Shown one piece after another: positions 27,772 through 35,737 of a DNA stretch of 64,000 bases. Position 1 is the stretch's first letter, and every line of letters begins with the position of its first letter. The notes below the pieces were generated by a model. It was not told the DNA's origin. It saw nothing but the letters and a program-made list of their open reading frames with translations, and did not search any database. Location: assembly GCF_014655595.1 (NCBI RefSeq), contig NZ_BNBL01000001.1, forward strand, positions 62,001-126,000. Direction: 5' to 3'. Both the position numbers and the translations under genes were made by a program. The stretch is from Streptomyces griseocarneus. GTDB lineage: Bacteria > Actinomycetota > Actinomycetes > Streptomycetales > Streptomycetaceae.

Positions 27772-28029
27772 ATGCGCACGTTCGTCGCACCACTCGCCTC
27801 CCTGCTGCTGGCCGGCGCGGCGGGCCTGACCTTCAGCGCGCCCGCCGCGGCCGCGCCGACGGCGCCGGCTCCGGTGGCCCAGGAGTGCCCGTCCGTCTGC
27901 ACGGCCGACTACGACCCGGTCGTCTGCAGATTCTCCAACGGCTTCATCGGAAGATTCACCAACGAGTGCTTCGCCCACGTCTACGCCTGTCAGCGCAACC
28001 TGAAGATCCTCTCCTGCGCGCGGATCTGA
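27772..28029 (+). CDS. Small secreted Kazal-like protein (possible protease inhibitor)
   Basis: An 85-residue preprotein. A Sec signal peptide covers residues 1-28 (ending SAPAAAA). The mature part has six cysteines (39, 43, 52, 66, 73, 82). The segment CTADYDPVVC and the following FTNECFAHVYAC match the core of Kazal-type inhibitors, which block serine proteases through an exposed loop just after the second cysteine. The P1 residue would be near Thr or Ala, suggesting elastase- or subtilisin-like targets, but this is a guess. The ATG has GAAGGAG upstream. It ends 3 nt from the stop of the convergent response-regulator gene. Confidence 0.75.
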   Translation: MRTFVAPLASLLLAGAAGLTFSAPAAAAPTAPAPVAQECPSVCTADYDPVVCRFSNGFIGRFTNECFAHVYACQRNLKILSCARI

Positions 28030-28032
28030 TCC

Positions 28033-28713
28033 TCACTGCCGGCCCGCCCAGGCGTAGCGGTGTTCGGGCCGGCCCGTCTCCCCGTAGCGCAGCGTCAGGC
28101 TGAGCCGGCCCGACTCCTCCAGCCGCTTGAGGTACCGCTGGGCGGTGGAACGGCTCAGTCCGGAGCGTTCCGCCACCTCGTGCGCCGACAGCGGCCGTGC
28201 CGCGTCCGAGAGCACCCGGCGTATCAGGTCGGCGGTCGGCGCGGAGTGGCCCTTGGGCAGGGGAGCGGTCGCCGAGGCGGTGCGCAGGGCGCCGAAGATC
28301 CGGTCGACCTGGTCCTGCCCCGCCTCGCCGGCGCCGTCGAGCGTCCGGCGCAGCCGCGCGTACGCCTCCAGCTTCACCCGCATCCCCGGGAAGGTGAACG
28401 GCTTCACCAGATACTGCAGCGCGCCGTAGCGCATCGCCGTCTGGACGGTGGCGACGTCCCGGGCCGCGGTGACCATGATCACGTCGGTGTGGTGGCCCAG
28501 CTGCCGGACGCGGCGCACCAGCGACAGGCCCGTCTCGTCCGGCAGGTAGTGGTCGAGCAGCATCAGGTCGATGCCGCCGCCCTCCAGCGCCTCGAGCGCC
28601 TGCGCGGCGTTGTGGGCCGTCGCCCGGACGCGGAAGCCCGGCACCCTGCTGACGTAGGCCGCGTTGATCTCGGCGACGCGGAAGTCGTCGTCCACGACCA
28701 GGACCTCGATCAA
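28033..28713 (-). CDS. Response regulator, CitB/DcuR type
   Basis: A 226-residue two-component regulator. The receiver domain (residues 1-120) has the acidic pocket VVDDD, the phospho-acceptor Asp in LMLLDHYLPDETG (about residue 54) and KPFTFPG. The C-terminal DNA-binding domain contains LSAHEVAERSGLSRSTAQRYLKRLEESG, an HTH typical of CitB/DctR-type regulators of carboxylate uptake. Its start overlaps the end of the sensor kinase gene by 4 bp. Likely targets are the symporter operon (25590) and/or the divergent ABC transporter (30639). Confidence 0.92.
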   Translation of the reverse strand: MIEVLVVDDDFRVAEINAAYVSRVPGFRVRATAHNAAQALEALEGGGIDLMLLDHYLPDETGLSLVRRVRQLGHHTDVIMVTAARDVATVQTAMRYGALQYLVKPFTFPGMRVKLEAYARLRRTLDGAGEAGQDQVDRIFGALRTASATAPLPKGHSAPTADLIRRVLSDAARPLSAHEVAERSGLSRSTAQRYLKRLEESGRLSLTLRYGETGRPEHRYAWAGRQ

Positions 28714-30341
28714 CGGTTCACTCCTTCGGGTACGCGCGTCTCCTGCGCCGGCCGCGGCCGCAGCGCCTCCGGCAGCTCCACCGTGAACACCGCCCCGCCG
28801 CCGGGCCGTTCACCCACCCGGGCCGAGCCGCCGTACCGCTCCGCCAGCCGCCGTACGAGCGCGAGCCCGAGCCCCCGGGGGCGGTGGGGTGCCGCCTCCT
28901 TGGTGGACCAGCCGTCGGCGAACACCAGCTCCCTCGCCTCCGCCGGCACGCCCGGCCCGTTGTCCGAGACCGTGAGCACCACCGTGCCGCCCGCCGCGCG
29001 CAACTCCACCTCCACGAAACCCTCCGTACGCCGCCGCCCGGCCACCGCGTCCAGCGCGTTGTCCACGAGATTGCCCAGCACCGTGACCAGGTCCCGGGGA
29101 TCCACCACACGCTCCGGCAGCCGCGTCGCCGGGCTGACGCGCAGCGCCACGCCACGCTCCGCCGCGACCGCCCCCTTGCCCACCAGCAGGGCGCTGACCA
29201 GCGGCTCGCGTACCCGCTCGGTGACCTGTTCGGCGGTGGCCCGGTGCGCCCCGGTCACCTCCGCCACGAACTCGACGGCCTCGTCGTACAGCTCCAGCTC
29301 CAGCAGCCCGAGCACGGTGTGCATGCGGTTGGCGTGCTCGTGGTCCTGGGCGCGCAGCGCCTCGGTCAGCCCCCGGGTGCCGTCGAGCTCCCGGCCGAGC
29401 TGTTCCAGCTCCGTACGGTCGCGCAGCGTCGCGACGGTGCCGCCGTCGGAGGTGTCCATCCGGTTGGCGACCAGGACGCGCCCGTCGCGGACGGTGAGCA
29501 GGTCCGTGCCGCGCACGCGCCCCGCCAGCACGTCGGCGGTCCGGCCCGGCGGCAGGACCGCGTCGAGCGGCCGGCCGATGGCGTCCGGGCCCAGCCCGAG
29601 CAGGCGCCGCGCCGCGTCGTTGACCAGGCGCACCCTGCCCCGCCGGTCGAGGGCGACCACGCCCTCGCGGATGCCGTGCAGGATCGCCTCGCGCTCCTGC
29701 AGGAGCGCGGAGATCTCGGAGAGCTCGATGCCGTGGGTGCGCTTGCGCAGCCGCCAGGAGACGGCGAACGCGGCCAGCGCGCCGACTCCGAGCGCCGCTC
29801 CCGCGTACATGAGGATGCCGGGCAGGGCGTGCAGCAGGACGTCGCGGACGTCGCCGTAGGCGATGCCGACGGAGACCGCGCCGACGATGGCGCCCTCGGT
29901 GTCGCGCAGCGGCACCTTGCCGCGGGCCGACCGGCCGAGGGTGCCGTTCTCGATGCCCGTCCACTCGCGGCCGGCCAGGGCCGGGCCCGGGTCGGTGCTG
30001 ACGTGCCGGCCGATCCGGGACGGGGTGGTGTGGGAGAAGCGGATGCCCCGGGTGTCGACCACGACGACGTAACTGGCGTCCGTGGCCAGGCGGATGCGTT
30101 CCGCGGCGGCCTGGACCGGCCCCTCGGGGTCGGGCCGGCCCGCCAGCAGGGCCCGGGCGATGCCGGGCTGCGCCGCGGTCGCCTCGGCGATGGCCAGGGC
30201 CCGGCGTTCGGCCTGCTGGTCGAGCTGGGCGCCCAGCGGCGCCAGGAAGAGCCCGACGGTGAGCGCGGTGACGCCGGTGGTGATCAGGAGCTGGACCGAG
30301 AGAACCTGCGCGAAGACGCGGCGGGGCCACCGGGGGCGCAT
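28710..30341 (-). CDS. Sensor histidine kinase, CitA/DcuS type
   Basis: A 543-residue membrane kinase. Two membrane helices (about residues 10-33 and 175-198) flank an extracytoplasmic PAS-like sensor. The sensor contains VVVVDTRGIRFSHTTPSRIGRHVSTDP, the pattern of citrate/C4-dicarboxylate sensors. A cytoplasmic PAS domain follows (ILHGIREGVVALDRRGRV). The kinase core has DHEHANRMHTVLGLLEL, with its phospho-His, then NLVDNALDAV (N box) and DNGPGVPAE and GLGLALV (G boxes). The start MRPRWPRRVF has AAAGG upstream; an earlier ATG at 30407 lacks a good ribosome-binding site. It forms an operon with the response regulator. Confidence 0.9.
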   Translation of the reverse strand: MRPRWPRRVFAQVLSVQLLITTGVTALTVGLFLAPLGAQLDQQAERRALAIAEATAAQPGIARALLAGRPDPEGPVQAAAERIRLATDASYVVVVDTRGIRFSHTTPSRIGRHVSTDPGPALAGREWTGIENGTLGRSARGKVPLRDTEGAIVGAVSVGIAYGDVRDVLLHALPGILMYAGAALGVGALAAFAVSWRLRKRTHGIELSEISALLQEREAILHGIREGVVALDRRGRVRLVNDAARRLLGLGPDAIGRPLDAVLPPGRTADVLAGRVRGTDLLTVRDGRVLVANRMDTSDGGTVATLRDRTELEQLGRELDGTRGLTEALRAQDHEHANRMHTVLGLLELELYDEAVEFVAEVTGAHRATAEQVTERVREPLVSALLVGKGAVAAERGVALRVSPATRLPERVVDPRDLVTVLGNLVDNALDAVAGRRRTEGFVEVELRAAGGTVVLTVSDNGPGVPAEARELVFADGWSTKEAAPHRPRGLGLALVRRLAERYGGSARVGERPGGGAVFTVELPEALRPRPAQETRVPEGVNR

Positions 30342-30638
30342 ACGGGTGCCTTTCGTCTTCCGGGTGCGGGCCGTCGAGGGGTGCGGCTCGGCGGGCGCGC
30401 GAACCATCGACGCGCACTGAACGTAGCCGGGGGATGGCCGTTTGTGTCGCTCCCGTGTCACTTTTGTTGTTCTATCGCGAGCAAAACGAGCAGAACAGAC
30501 TTCGTGCGCTCAAGTCGCACAGCGCTCACAAGACTGCCCTTGCCTCCCGGGCCGCTCCTAACGTCCACCACCGGTCGCCCCGCACGGCAGCGCGGCGCCG
30601 AGGACCACCGAACGACGGCCGGCAGCGGAGGCGGACGG
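30342..30638. other. Divergent control region between sensor kinase and ABC transporter
   Basis: This 297-bp gap has no supported gene. It is AT-richer around 30450-30500, where a TGTTCT-N18-AGAACA inverted repeat lies. It should hold promoters for both directions. Confidence 0.5.
30468..30497. promoter_or_regulatory. Inverted repeat TGTTCT-N18-AGAACA
   Basis: TGTTCT (30468-30473) and AGAACA (30492-30497) are perfectly complementary arms. Their location between the kinase gene and the ABC operon makes them a candidate binding site for the CitB-type regulator. Confidence 0.4.
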
Positions 30639-31493
30639 ATGAACAACGGCACGGCGAACGCCCATCCACCGGGCGGCGCCCCGGCGATCGAGCTGCGCGG
30701 CGCGACCAAGGCGTTCCGTACGCCCTCCGGTGCGCTGCACACGGCCGTACGCGATCTTGATCTCACGGTCGGGCAGGGCGAGTTCGTGGCCGTGGTCGGC
30801 CCGACCGGCTGCGGCAAGTCGACCACGCTCACGCTGGTCAGCGGCCTGGAGGAGCCCACCGAGGGCGAGGTGCTGGTCGGCGGCGAGCCGGTCTCGGGGA
30901 TCAGGCCGGAGGTCGGCTTCGTCTTCCAGCAGGACGCGCTCTTCCCCTGGCGGACCGTGCTGTCCAACGTGATGGCCGGGCCGCGCTTCCGGGGCGAGCC
31001 GAAGGCGCGGGCGCGCGAGCGGGCCCGCGACTGGCTGGGCCGGGTGGGCCTCGCGGCCTTCGAGGACCGCTACCCGCACCAGCTCTCCGGCGGCCAGCGC
31101 AAGCGGGTGGCTCTCGCCCAGACCTTCGTGGGCGATCCGGCGATCCTCCTCATGGACGAGCCGTTCTCGGCGCTCGACGTGCAGACCCGGGCCCTGATGT
31201 CCGACGAGCTGCTGGAGCTGTGGGGCGGTTCGCGCTCCGACGGCAGGAAGGCCTCGGTCGTCTTCGTCACCCACGACCTGGAGGAGGCCATCGCCCTCGC
31301 CGACAAGGTCGTCGTGATGACGGCAGGCCCGGCCACCGTCAAGCAGGTCTTCCCCATCGGCCTGCCCCGGCCGCGCAAGGTCGAATCGGTCCGCCTGGAG
31401 CCGCAGTTCATCGAGCTGTACCGCGAGATCTGGTCCTGCCTGGGCGAGGAAGTCCGCATCACCCGTGAGAGGGGCGCCTCCCATGGCGCCTGA
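30639..31493 (+). CDS. ABC transporter ATP-binding protein (SsuB/TauB/ThiZ-like)
   Basis: A 284-residue ATPase of the nitrate/sulfonate/taurine importer class. It has Walker A GPTGCGKST (about residues 54-62), the Q-loop FQQDALFPWRTVLSNV, signature LSGGQRKRVALAQ and Walker B ILLMDEPFSALD, with the H-loop in VTHDLEEAI. It energises the permease at 31483, whose start lies inside its 3' end, and works with the lipoprotein at 32426. The substrate is not evident; the class also includes pyrimidine-precursor and aromatic-acid importers. Confidence 0.92.
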   Translation: MNNGTANAHPPGGAPAIELRGATKAFRTPSGALHTAVRDLDLTVGQGEFVAVVGPTGCGKSTTLTLVSGLEEPTEGEVLVGGEPVSGIRPEVGFVFQQDALFPWRTVLSNVMAGPRFRGEPKARARERARDWLGRVGLAAFEDRYPHQLSGGQRKRVALAQTFVGDPAILLMDEPFSALDVQTRALMSDELLELWGGSRSDGRKASVVFVTHDLEEAIALADKVVVMTAGPATVKQVFPIGLPRPRKVESVRLEPQFIELYREIWSCLGEEVRITRERGASHGA

Positions 31494-32352
31494 GTCCATC
31501 ACCGCCACGATCATCACGGACAAGCGCGTCCGGGGGCGTACGGAGGCGCGGGCACGCGCGGCGCGCAACCGCCGGCTCCTCGTCCTCGGCGCCCGCGTGC
31601 TGCTGCTCGTCGTCCTGCTCACCGCATGGGAGGTGCTGGCCCGCACCAAGGTCATCGACCCCTTCAACTTCTCCATGCCGTCCAGGATCTGGGACCAGAT
31701 CGCGCAGTGGACGCTGCACGGCACCGCCCAGGGGTCGCTCGGCGAGCAGATCTGGTACACGCTCTACGAGGCCCTGCTCGGCTGGATCACCGGAGTGGCG
31801 GGCGGCGTGGTCCTCGGCATCGCGCTCGGCCGCGTCCGCTTCCTCGCCGACGTCCTCGGCCCGTACATCAAGGTCCTCAACGCGCTGCCGCGCATCGTGC
31901 TCGCGCCGATCTTCCTCATCTGGTTCGGCCTGGGCCCCGCCTCCAAGGTCGCCTCGGCCGTGGTGCTGGTCTTCTTCCCCGTCTTCTTCAACGCCTTCCA
32001 GGGCGCTCGCGAGGTGGACCGCCACCTCGTCTCCAACGCCCGCATCCTCGGCGCGAGCAATCGTCGCGTGACCCTCCAGGTGGTCATCCCCTCCGCCACC
32101 TCGTGGATCTTCACCAGCCTCCACGTCAGCTTCGGCTTCGCGCTCATCGGCGCGATCGTCGGCGAGTACATCGGCGCGACCAAGGGCATCGGCCTGCTCG
32201 TCGCCTCCTCGCAGGGGACCTTCAACGCCGCCGGCGTGTACGCGGCGATGGTCATCCTCGCCGTCGTCGCGCTCCTCGCGGAGGGGCTGCTGACCTTCGC
32301 GGAGAAGCGGCTCTTCCGCTGGAAGCCCGGCTCGCCCGGCAGCGAGCGGTGA
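31483..32352 (+). CDS. ABC transporter permease (SsuC/TauC-like)
   Basis: A 289-residue inner-membrane permease with six predicted helices. The coupling loop with the EAA-type motif (NARILGASNRRVTLQVVIPSATSWIFTSLHV, about 180-212) contacts the ATPase. The C-terminal EYIGATKGIGLLVASSQGTFN is characteristic of this family. The ATG at 31483 follows GAGAGGGG and overlaps the ATPase gene by 11 bp; a GTG six codons earlier is possible. It is the membrane part of a three-gene import operon. Confidence 0.92.
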   Translation: MAPESITATIITDKRVRGRTEARARAARNRRLLVLGARVLLLVVLLTAWEVLARTKVIDPFNFSMPSRIWDQIAQWTLHGTAQGSLGEQIWYTLYEALLGWITGVAGGVVLGIALGRVRFLADVLGPYIKVLNALPRIVLAPIFLIWFGLGPASKVASAVVLVFFPVFFNAFQGAREVDRHLVSNARILGASNRRVTLQVVIPSATSWIFTSLHVSFGFALIGAIVGEYIGATKGIGLLVASSQGTFNAAGVYAAMVILAVVALLAEGLLTFAEKRLFRWKPGSPGSER

Positions 32353-32425
32353 CTCCTCCACCGACCACGTCACACCCCCCACAGCGAATCCCGCTGATGT
32401 CCCGCTCACTCACCCAAGGAATTCG

Positions 32426-33493
32426 ATGATGCGTACGTTCGGCACCCTCGCCAAGGTCTCCGCGACGGCCCTCGCGGGCGTGATGTGCATGGCGCTCTCC
32501 GGCTGCGCCGACGAGTCCTCCACCGAGGGCAAGAGCTCCGCGGCCAACGACTCGTCCTCCGGCGAGACCGTGAGAATCATGGTCGGTGGCCTGGACAAGG
32601 TCATCTACCTCCCGGCGGTGCTCACCCAGAGACTCGGCTACTTCAAGGAGGAGGGAGTGACGGTCAAGCTGCTCTCCGAGCCCGCGGGCGTGCAGGCCAC
32701 CACCTCCCTGGTCTCCGGCGACGTCCAGGGCGTCGTGGGCTTCTACGACCACACCCTCGACCTGCAGGTCAAGGGCAAGCAGGTGGAATCGGTGGTCCAG
32801 CTGGCCCAGACGCCGGGCGAGGTGGAGGTCGTCTCCAAGGAGGCCGCCGCCGGCATCGCCTCGCCCAAGGACTTCAAGGGCAAGAAGCTCGGGGTGACCG
32901 GCCTCGGCTCCTCCACCGACTTCCTCACGAAGTACCTGGCGGTGAAGAACGGGGTGAAGGTCAGCGACTTCACTCCCGTGGCCGTCGGCGCGGGCCAGAC
33001 CTTCATCTCCGCGCTCGAGAAGGGCTCCATCGACGGCGGCATGACCACCGACCCGACCGTCGCCCAGATCCTCGCCAAGAACTCGGGCAAGGTGCTCGTC
33101 GACATGCGCACCCCCGAGGGCGCCAGGGCCGCGCTCGGCGGCCTCTACCCCGCCTCGAGCCTCTACATGAACACCGACTGGGTCAACAGCCACAAGGAAA
33201 CCGTCCAGAAGCTGGCCAACGCCATGGTCAAGACCCTCAAGTGGATGTCCGAGCACTCGGCGGAGGAGATCGCGGCCGAGATGCCCGCCGACTACGCCCA
33301 GGGCGGCAGGGACCTCTACGTCAAGGCGATCCAGAACACCCTGCCGATGTTCACCAAGGACGGCGTGATGCCCGCCGACGGGCCGAAGACCGTCCACGAG
33401 GTCCTCAAGTCCTTCAACCCCAGCCTCAAGGACGCCTCGGTGGACCTGAAGAAGACCTACACCACCGAGTTCGTGGAGAAGGCCGCCGGCTGA
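32426..33493 (+). CDS. ABC transporter substrate-binding lipoprotein (NMT1/SsuA-like)
   Basis: A 355-residue exported lipoprotein. The signal peptide ends in the lipobox ALSGC (Cys about residue 27), followed by a Ser/Glu/Lys linker. The binding domain has VGGLDKVIYLPAVLTQRLGYFKEEGVTVKLLSEPAG (about 52-87), typical of NMT1/SsuA-type proteins, and DFKGKKLGVTGLGSSTDFLTKYLAVKNG. The ligand is unknown; relatives bind sulfonates, nitrate, thiamine precursors or aromatic acids. No TPP riboswitch is visible upstream, which argues against a thiamine precursor. It is the last gene of the three-gene operon. Confidence 0.92.
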   Translation: MMRTFGTLAKVSATALAGVMCMALSGCADESSTEGKSSAANDSSSGETVRIMVGGLDKVIYLPAVLTQRLGYFKEEGVTVKLLSEPAGVQATTSLVSGDVQGVVGFYDHTLDLQVKGKQVESVVQLAQTPGEVEVVSKEAAAGIASPKDFKGKKLGVTGLGSSTDFLTKYLAVKNGVKVSDFTPVAVGAGQTFISALEKGSIDGGMTTDPTVAQILAKNSGKVLVDMRTPEGARAALGGLYPASSLYMNTDWVNSHKETVQKLANAMVKTLKWMSEHSAEEIAAEMPADYAQGGRDLYVKAIQNTLPMFTKDGVMPADGPKTVHEVLKSFNPSLKDASVDLKKTYTTEFVEKAAG

Positions 33494-33511
33494 GAGCGGC
33501 CCCGGCGGCCG

Positions 33512-34423
33512 TCAGGCCCGGACCACCGGGACGACGGCGACGACGTCCATCCGGGCCGGGGTGCCGAGCGCCCTGCCGCACGACTCCGGGCGCGGCGGCT
33601 CGGCCGCGCCCTGCTCCACCTCCACCCGCCAGGCGCGTCCGTCGCGGTGGGCGACGGTCACGGTCCAGCGCGGCGCCGCGCCGTCGGTGGCGGTGACGTC
33701 GAGCGCGTCCGCGCCCTCCTCGCCGGTCAGCGCGCGCACCGCGAGCTCGGCGGCCTGGCCGGGGCGGTCCCAGGCCGAGCGGCCCCGGCAGTTGTGGGTG
33801 ACGATCCGGCCGTCGCGTGCCGCCTCGAGCGCGTCCTTGACGTCGTGCGCGGTGGCACGTCCGTAGGCGTAGCCGTACGGCAGGACGAGCAGCGTCGGCG
33901 CGAAGCGGTGACCGCCTATGTGGGTGACCTCCCAGGCCTCGGTGCCGCCCGAGGCGGCCAGCTCGGCGGCCAGCGGCCGGCCGAGCAGGGCGCAGCAGCG
34001 GTCCCGCTTGCCGTTGGTGCAGACGAAGGCCAGGGGGGCGCCCTCGTAGGCGTCCCACAGGCCGCCGTGCTCGCCCGCCCCGAGCGCCGCGAGGTCCAGC
34101 CCGAGCAGCTCGGCGGGGTCGGCGATGCGGGTCGTACGGATCCAGGAGCGGCCGGGGGCCGTGTGGGCGACGAAGACCCGCTGGCGGGCCGGCTCGTGGC
34201 AGTCGGCGTGCCGGCCGGGGCGGCGGATGAGCTGGACGCGCACGCCGGTGTCCTTCGCGGCCCGGTCCAGGGCGCTGCCGACGGCGGGGTCGAGGTGGCT
34301 GGAGGCGAGCGCGTCCGAGCCCCAGGGGCCGGGCTGCTCGATCAGTAGCCACGTCCGCGCGGGCGCGGCGGTACCGGCCAGGGGCTCGGTCAGCAGTCGG
34401 GAGGCGGTCGCGCACGTGCTCAC
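33512..34423 (-). CDS. Sucrase/ferredoxin-like protein (thioredoxin-like ferredoxin), iron-regulated
   Basis: A 303-residue protein of the Suc_Fer-like family, thioredoxin-fold ferredoxins common beside siderophore genes. It starts CATASRLLTEPLAGTA, has TWLLIEQPGPWG (about 26-37), HxxEP-like DCHEPARQRVFVAH, FVCTNGKRDRCCALLGRPLA (about 138-157) with the clustered cysteines, and THIGGHRFAPTLLVLPYG. It may pass electrons in iron metabolism. The GTG at 34423 has no ribosome-binding site; a TAGGCT -10 lies 7 nt upstream, so the mRNA is probably leaderless. A near-perfect iron box covers this promoter, predicting induction under iron limitation. Confidence 0.88.
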   Translation of the reverse strand: MSTCATASRLLTEPLAGTAAPARTWLLIEQPGPWGSDALASSHLDPAVGSALDRAAKDTGVRVQLIRRPGRHADCHEPARQRVFVAHTAPGRSWIRTTRIADPAELLGLDLAALGAGEHGGLWDAYEGAPLAFVCTNGKRDRCCALLGRPLAAELAASGGTEAWEVTHIGGHRFAPTLLVLPYGYAYGRATAHDVKDALEAARDGRIVTHNCRGRSAWDRPGQAAELAVRALTGEEGADALDVTATDGAAPRWTVTVAHRDGRAWRVEVEQGAAEPPRPESCGRALGTPARMDVVAVVPVVRA

Positions 34424-34442
34424 ATAGGTGAGCCTAACCTGA
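34424..34442 (-). promoter_or_regulatory. Iron box (DmdR/IdeR operator) with -10 hexamer TAGGCT inside
   Basis: On the minus strand the sequence TCAGGTTAGGCTCACCTAT matches the Streptomyces iron box TTAGGTTAGGCTCACCTAA at 17 of 19 positions. It abuts the GTG start codon and contains the TAGGCT -10 (34436-34431), so bound DmdR would block the promoter directly. Confidence 0.85.
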
Positions 34443-34568
34443 CCTCGGGCCGATGCGACACTTGAGCCGGTCGATTCGTATGAGGAGTCGCCCCGGACGG
34501 ACCACGGCGAGGGCCGGACGGGCGAGCGGACCGGCCACCGCACGGATGCGACGACGGAGGGCGTTCCC

Positions 34569-35615
34569 TTGGCCAAGCGACAGATCCCGGTCATCGTGCT
34601 CGCGGGGTTTCTCGGGTCCGGTAAGACCACCCTGCTCAACCACCTGCTGAGCAGGAGCGGCGGCAGCAGGATCGGCGCGATCGTCAACGACTTCGGCAGC
34701 ATCGAGATCGACGCGATGAGCGTCGCCGGACAGGTCGACTCCATGGTGTCGCTGGGCAACGGCTGCCTGTGCTGCGCCGTGGACACCAGCGAGCTGGACG
34801 TCTTCCTGGACCGGCTGGCCCGCCCGGCGGCCCGCATCGACGTCATCGTCATCGAGGCCAGCGGCCTGGCCGAGCCGCAGGAACTCATCCGCATGATCCT
34901 GGCCAGCGACAACAAGAGCATCGTCTACGGCGGCCTGGTCGAGGTGGTCGACGCGGCCGAGTTCACCGCCACGCGCGAGCGGCACCCCGAGCTCGACCGC
35001 CACGTGGGCATCGCCGACCTCGTGGTGCTCAACAAGGCCGACCGGATCGGGGACGAGGCGCGGGAGGAGCTGCTGACCACGCTCGCCGGGCTCGCGCCCG
35101 GCACGCCCGTCGTCCCCGCCGCGTACGGCCGCGTCGACCCGGAGTTCCTCTTCGACCGCAAGCCGCGCGAGGAGCGGAACGAAGCGATCCGGCAGCTGTC
35201 GTTCGAGGACCTGTGCACCGGGGACGACGACCACGATCAGGACCACCACGGCCACGGCCACCTGCACGCCGGCTACGAGAGCGTGGAGTTCGCCTCCGAC
35301 GAGCCCATGCACCCGCGCCGGCTGATGGAGTTCCTCGACAGCAGGCCCGAGGGCCTCTACCGCGTCAAGGGCTTCGTCCACTTCGGGGTGGCCGGCCACC
35401 GGCAGAAGTTCACCCTGCACGCGGTCGGCGACTTCCTGCGCTTCTACCCCTCGCCATGGGCGCGCTCCGAGAAGCGCGCCACCCGGCTCGTCATGATCGG
35501 CAGCGGCATCGACGCCCCGGCCCTGCGGGACGGCATCGAGGCCTGCCGGGACACCGCACCGCAGGAGACCGACGACCACAGCATGTGGGGCGTCCTGCGG
35601 TACGCGCAGTCCTGA
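34569..35615 (+). CDS. CobW/COG0523 family metal-chaperone GTPase
   Basis: A 348-residue G3E GTPase. Walker A GFLGSGKTT is at residues 13-21, the metal-binding CxCC motif is in GNGCLCCAV (C66, C68, C69), and the GTP-specificity motif is in VLNKADRI (about 153). A His/Asp-rich insert (DDHDQDHHGHGHLHAG, about 219-235) should bind zinc or another divalent metal. The C-terminal CobW_C domain starts near residue 250 (RRLMEFLDSRPEGLYRVKGF). The TTG start follows GGAGGG. It is divergent from the iron-box gene; no Zur-like palindrome is evident, so which metal it serves is open. Confidence 0.88.
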   Translation: MAKRQIPVIVLAGFLGSGKTTLLNHLLSRSGGSRIGAIVNDFGSIEIDAMSVAGQVDSMVSLGNGCLCCAVDTSELDVFLDRLARPAARIDVIVIEASGLAEPQELIRMILASDNKSIVYGGLVEVVDAAEFTATRERHPELDRHVGIADLVVLNKADRIGDEAREELLTTLAGLAPGTPVVPAAYGRVDPEFLFDRKPREERNEAIRQLSFEDLCTGDDDHDQDHHGHGHLHAGYESVEFASDEPMHPRRLMEFLDSRPEGLYRVKGFVHFGVAGHRQKFTLHAVGDFLRFYPSPWARSEKRATRLVMIGSGIDAPALRDGIEACRDTAPQETDDHSMWGVLRYAQS

Positions 35616-35688
35616 GCCCGTACGGGCGTTCCAAGCCTGTACTCGCGCTCCTGAGCCCGTACGGGCGGTCCTGGGCCCGTACGGGCGG
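35610..35688 (+). repeat. Four tandem 20-bp repeats, each with a GCCCGTACGGGC palindrome
   Basis: Copies start at 35610, 35630 (degenerate, 19 bp), 35649 and 35669. The unit is TCCTGAGCCCGTACGGGCGG. The array begins inside the CobW stop region and fills most of the gap to the convergent parC gene. Confidence 0.85.
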
Positions 35689-35737
35689 TCCTGGCCGGCC
35701 CCCACCGGGGGCGGGCCAGGAGCCCTGCGACCGGGGC

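Noticed and set aside
30342..30638. TPP riboswitch before the SsuABC-like operon
   Set aside because: The conserved TPP blocks such as CTGAGA are absent.
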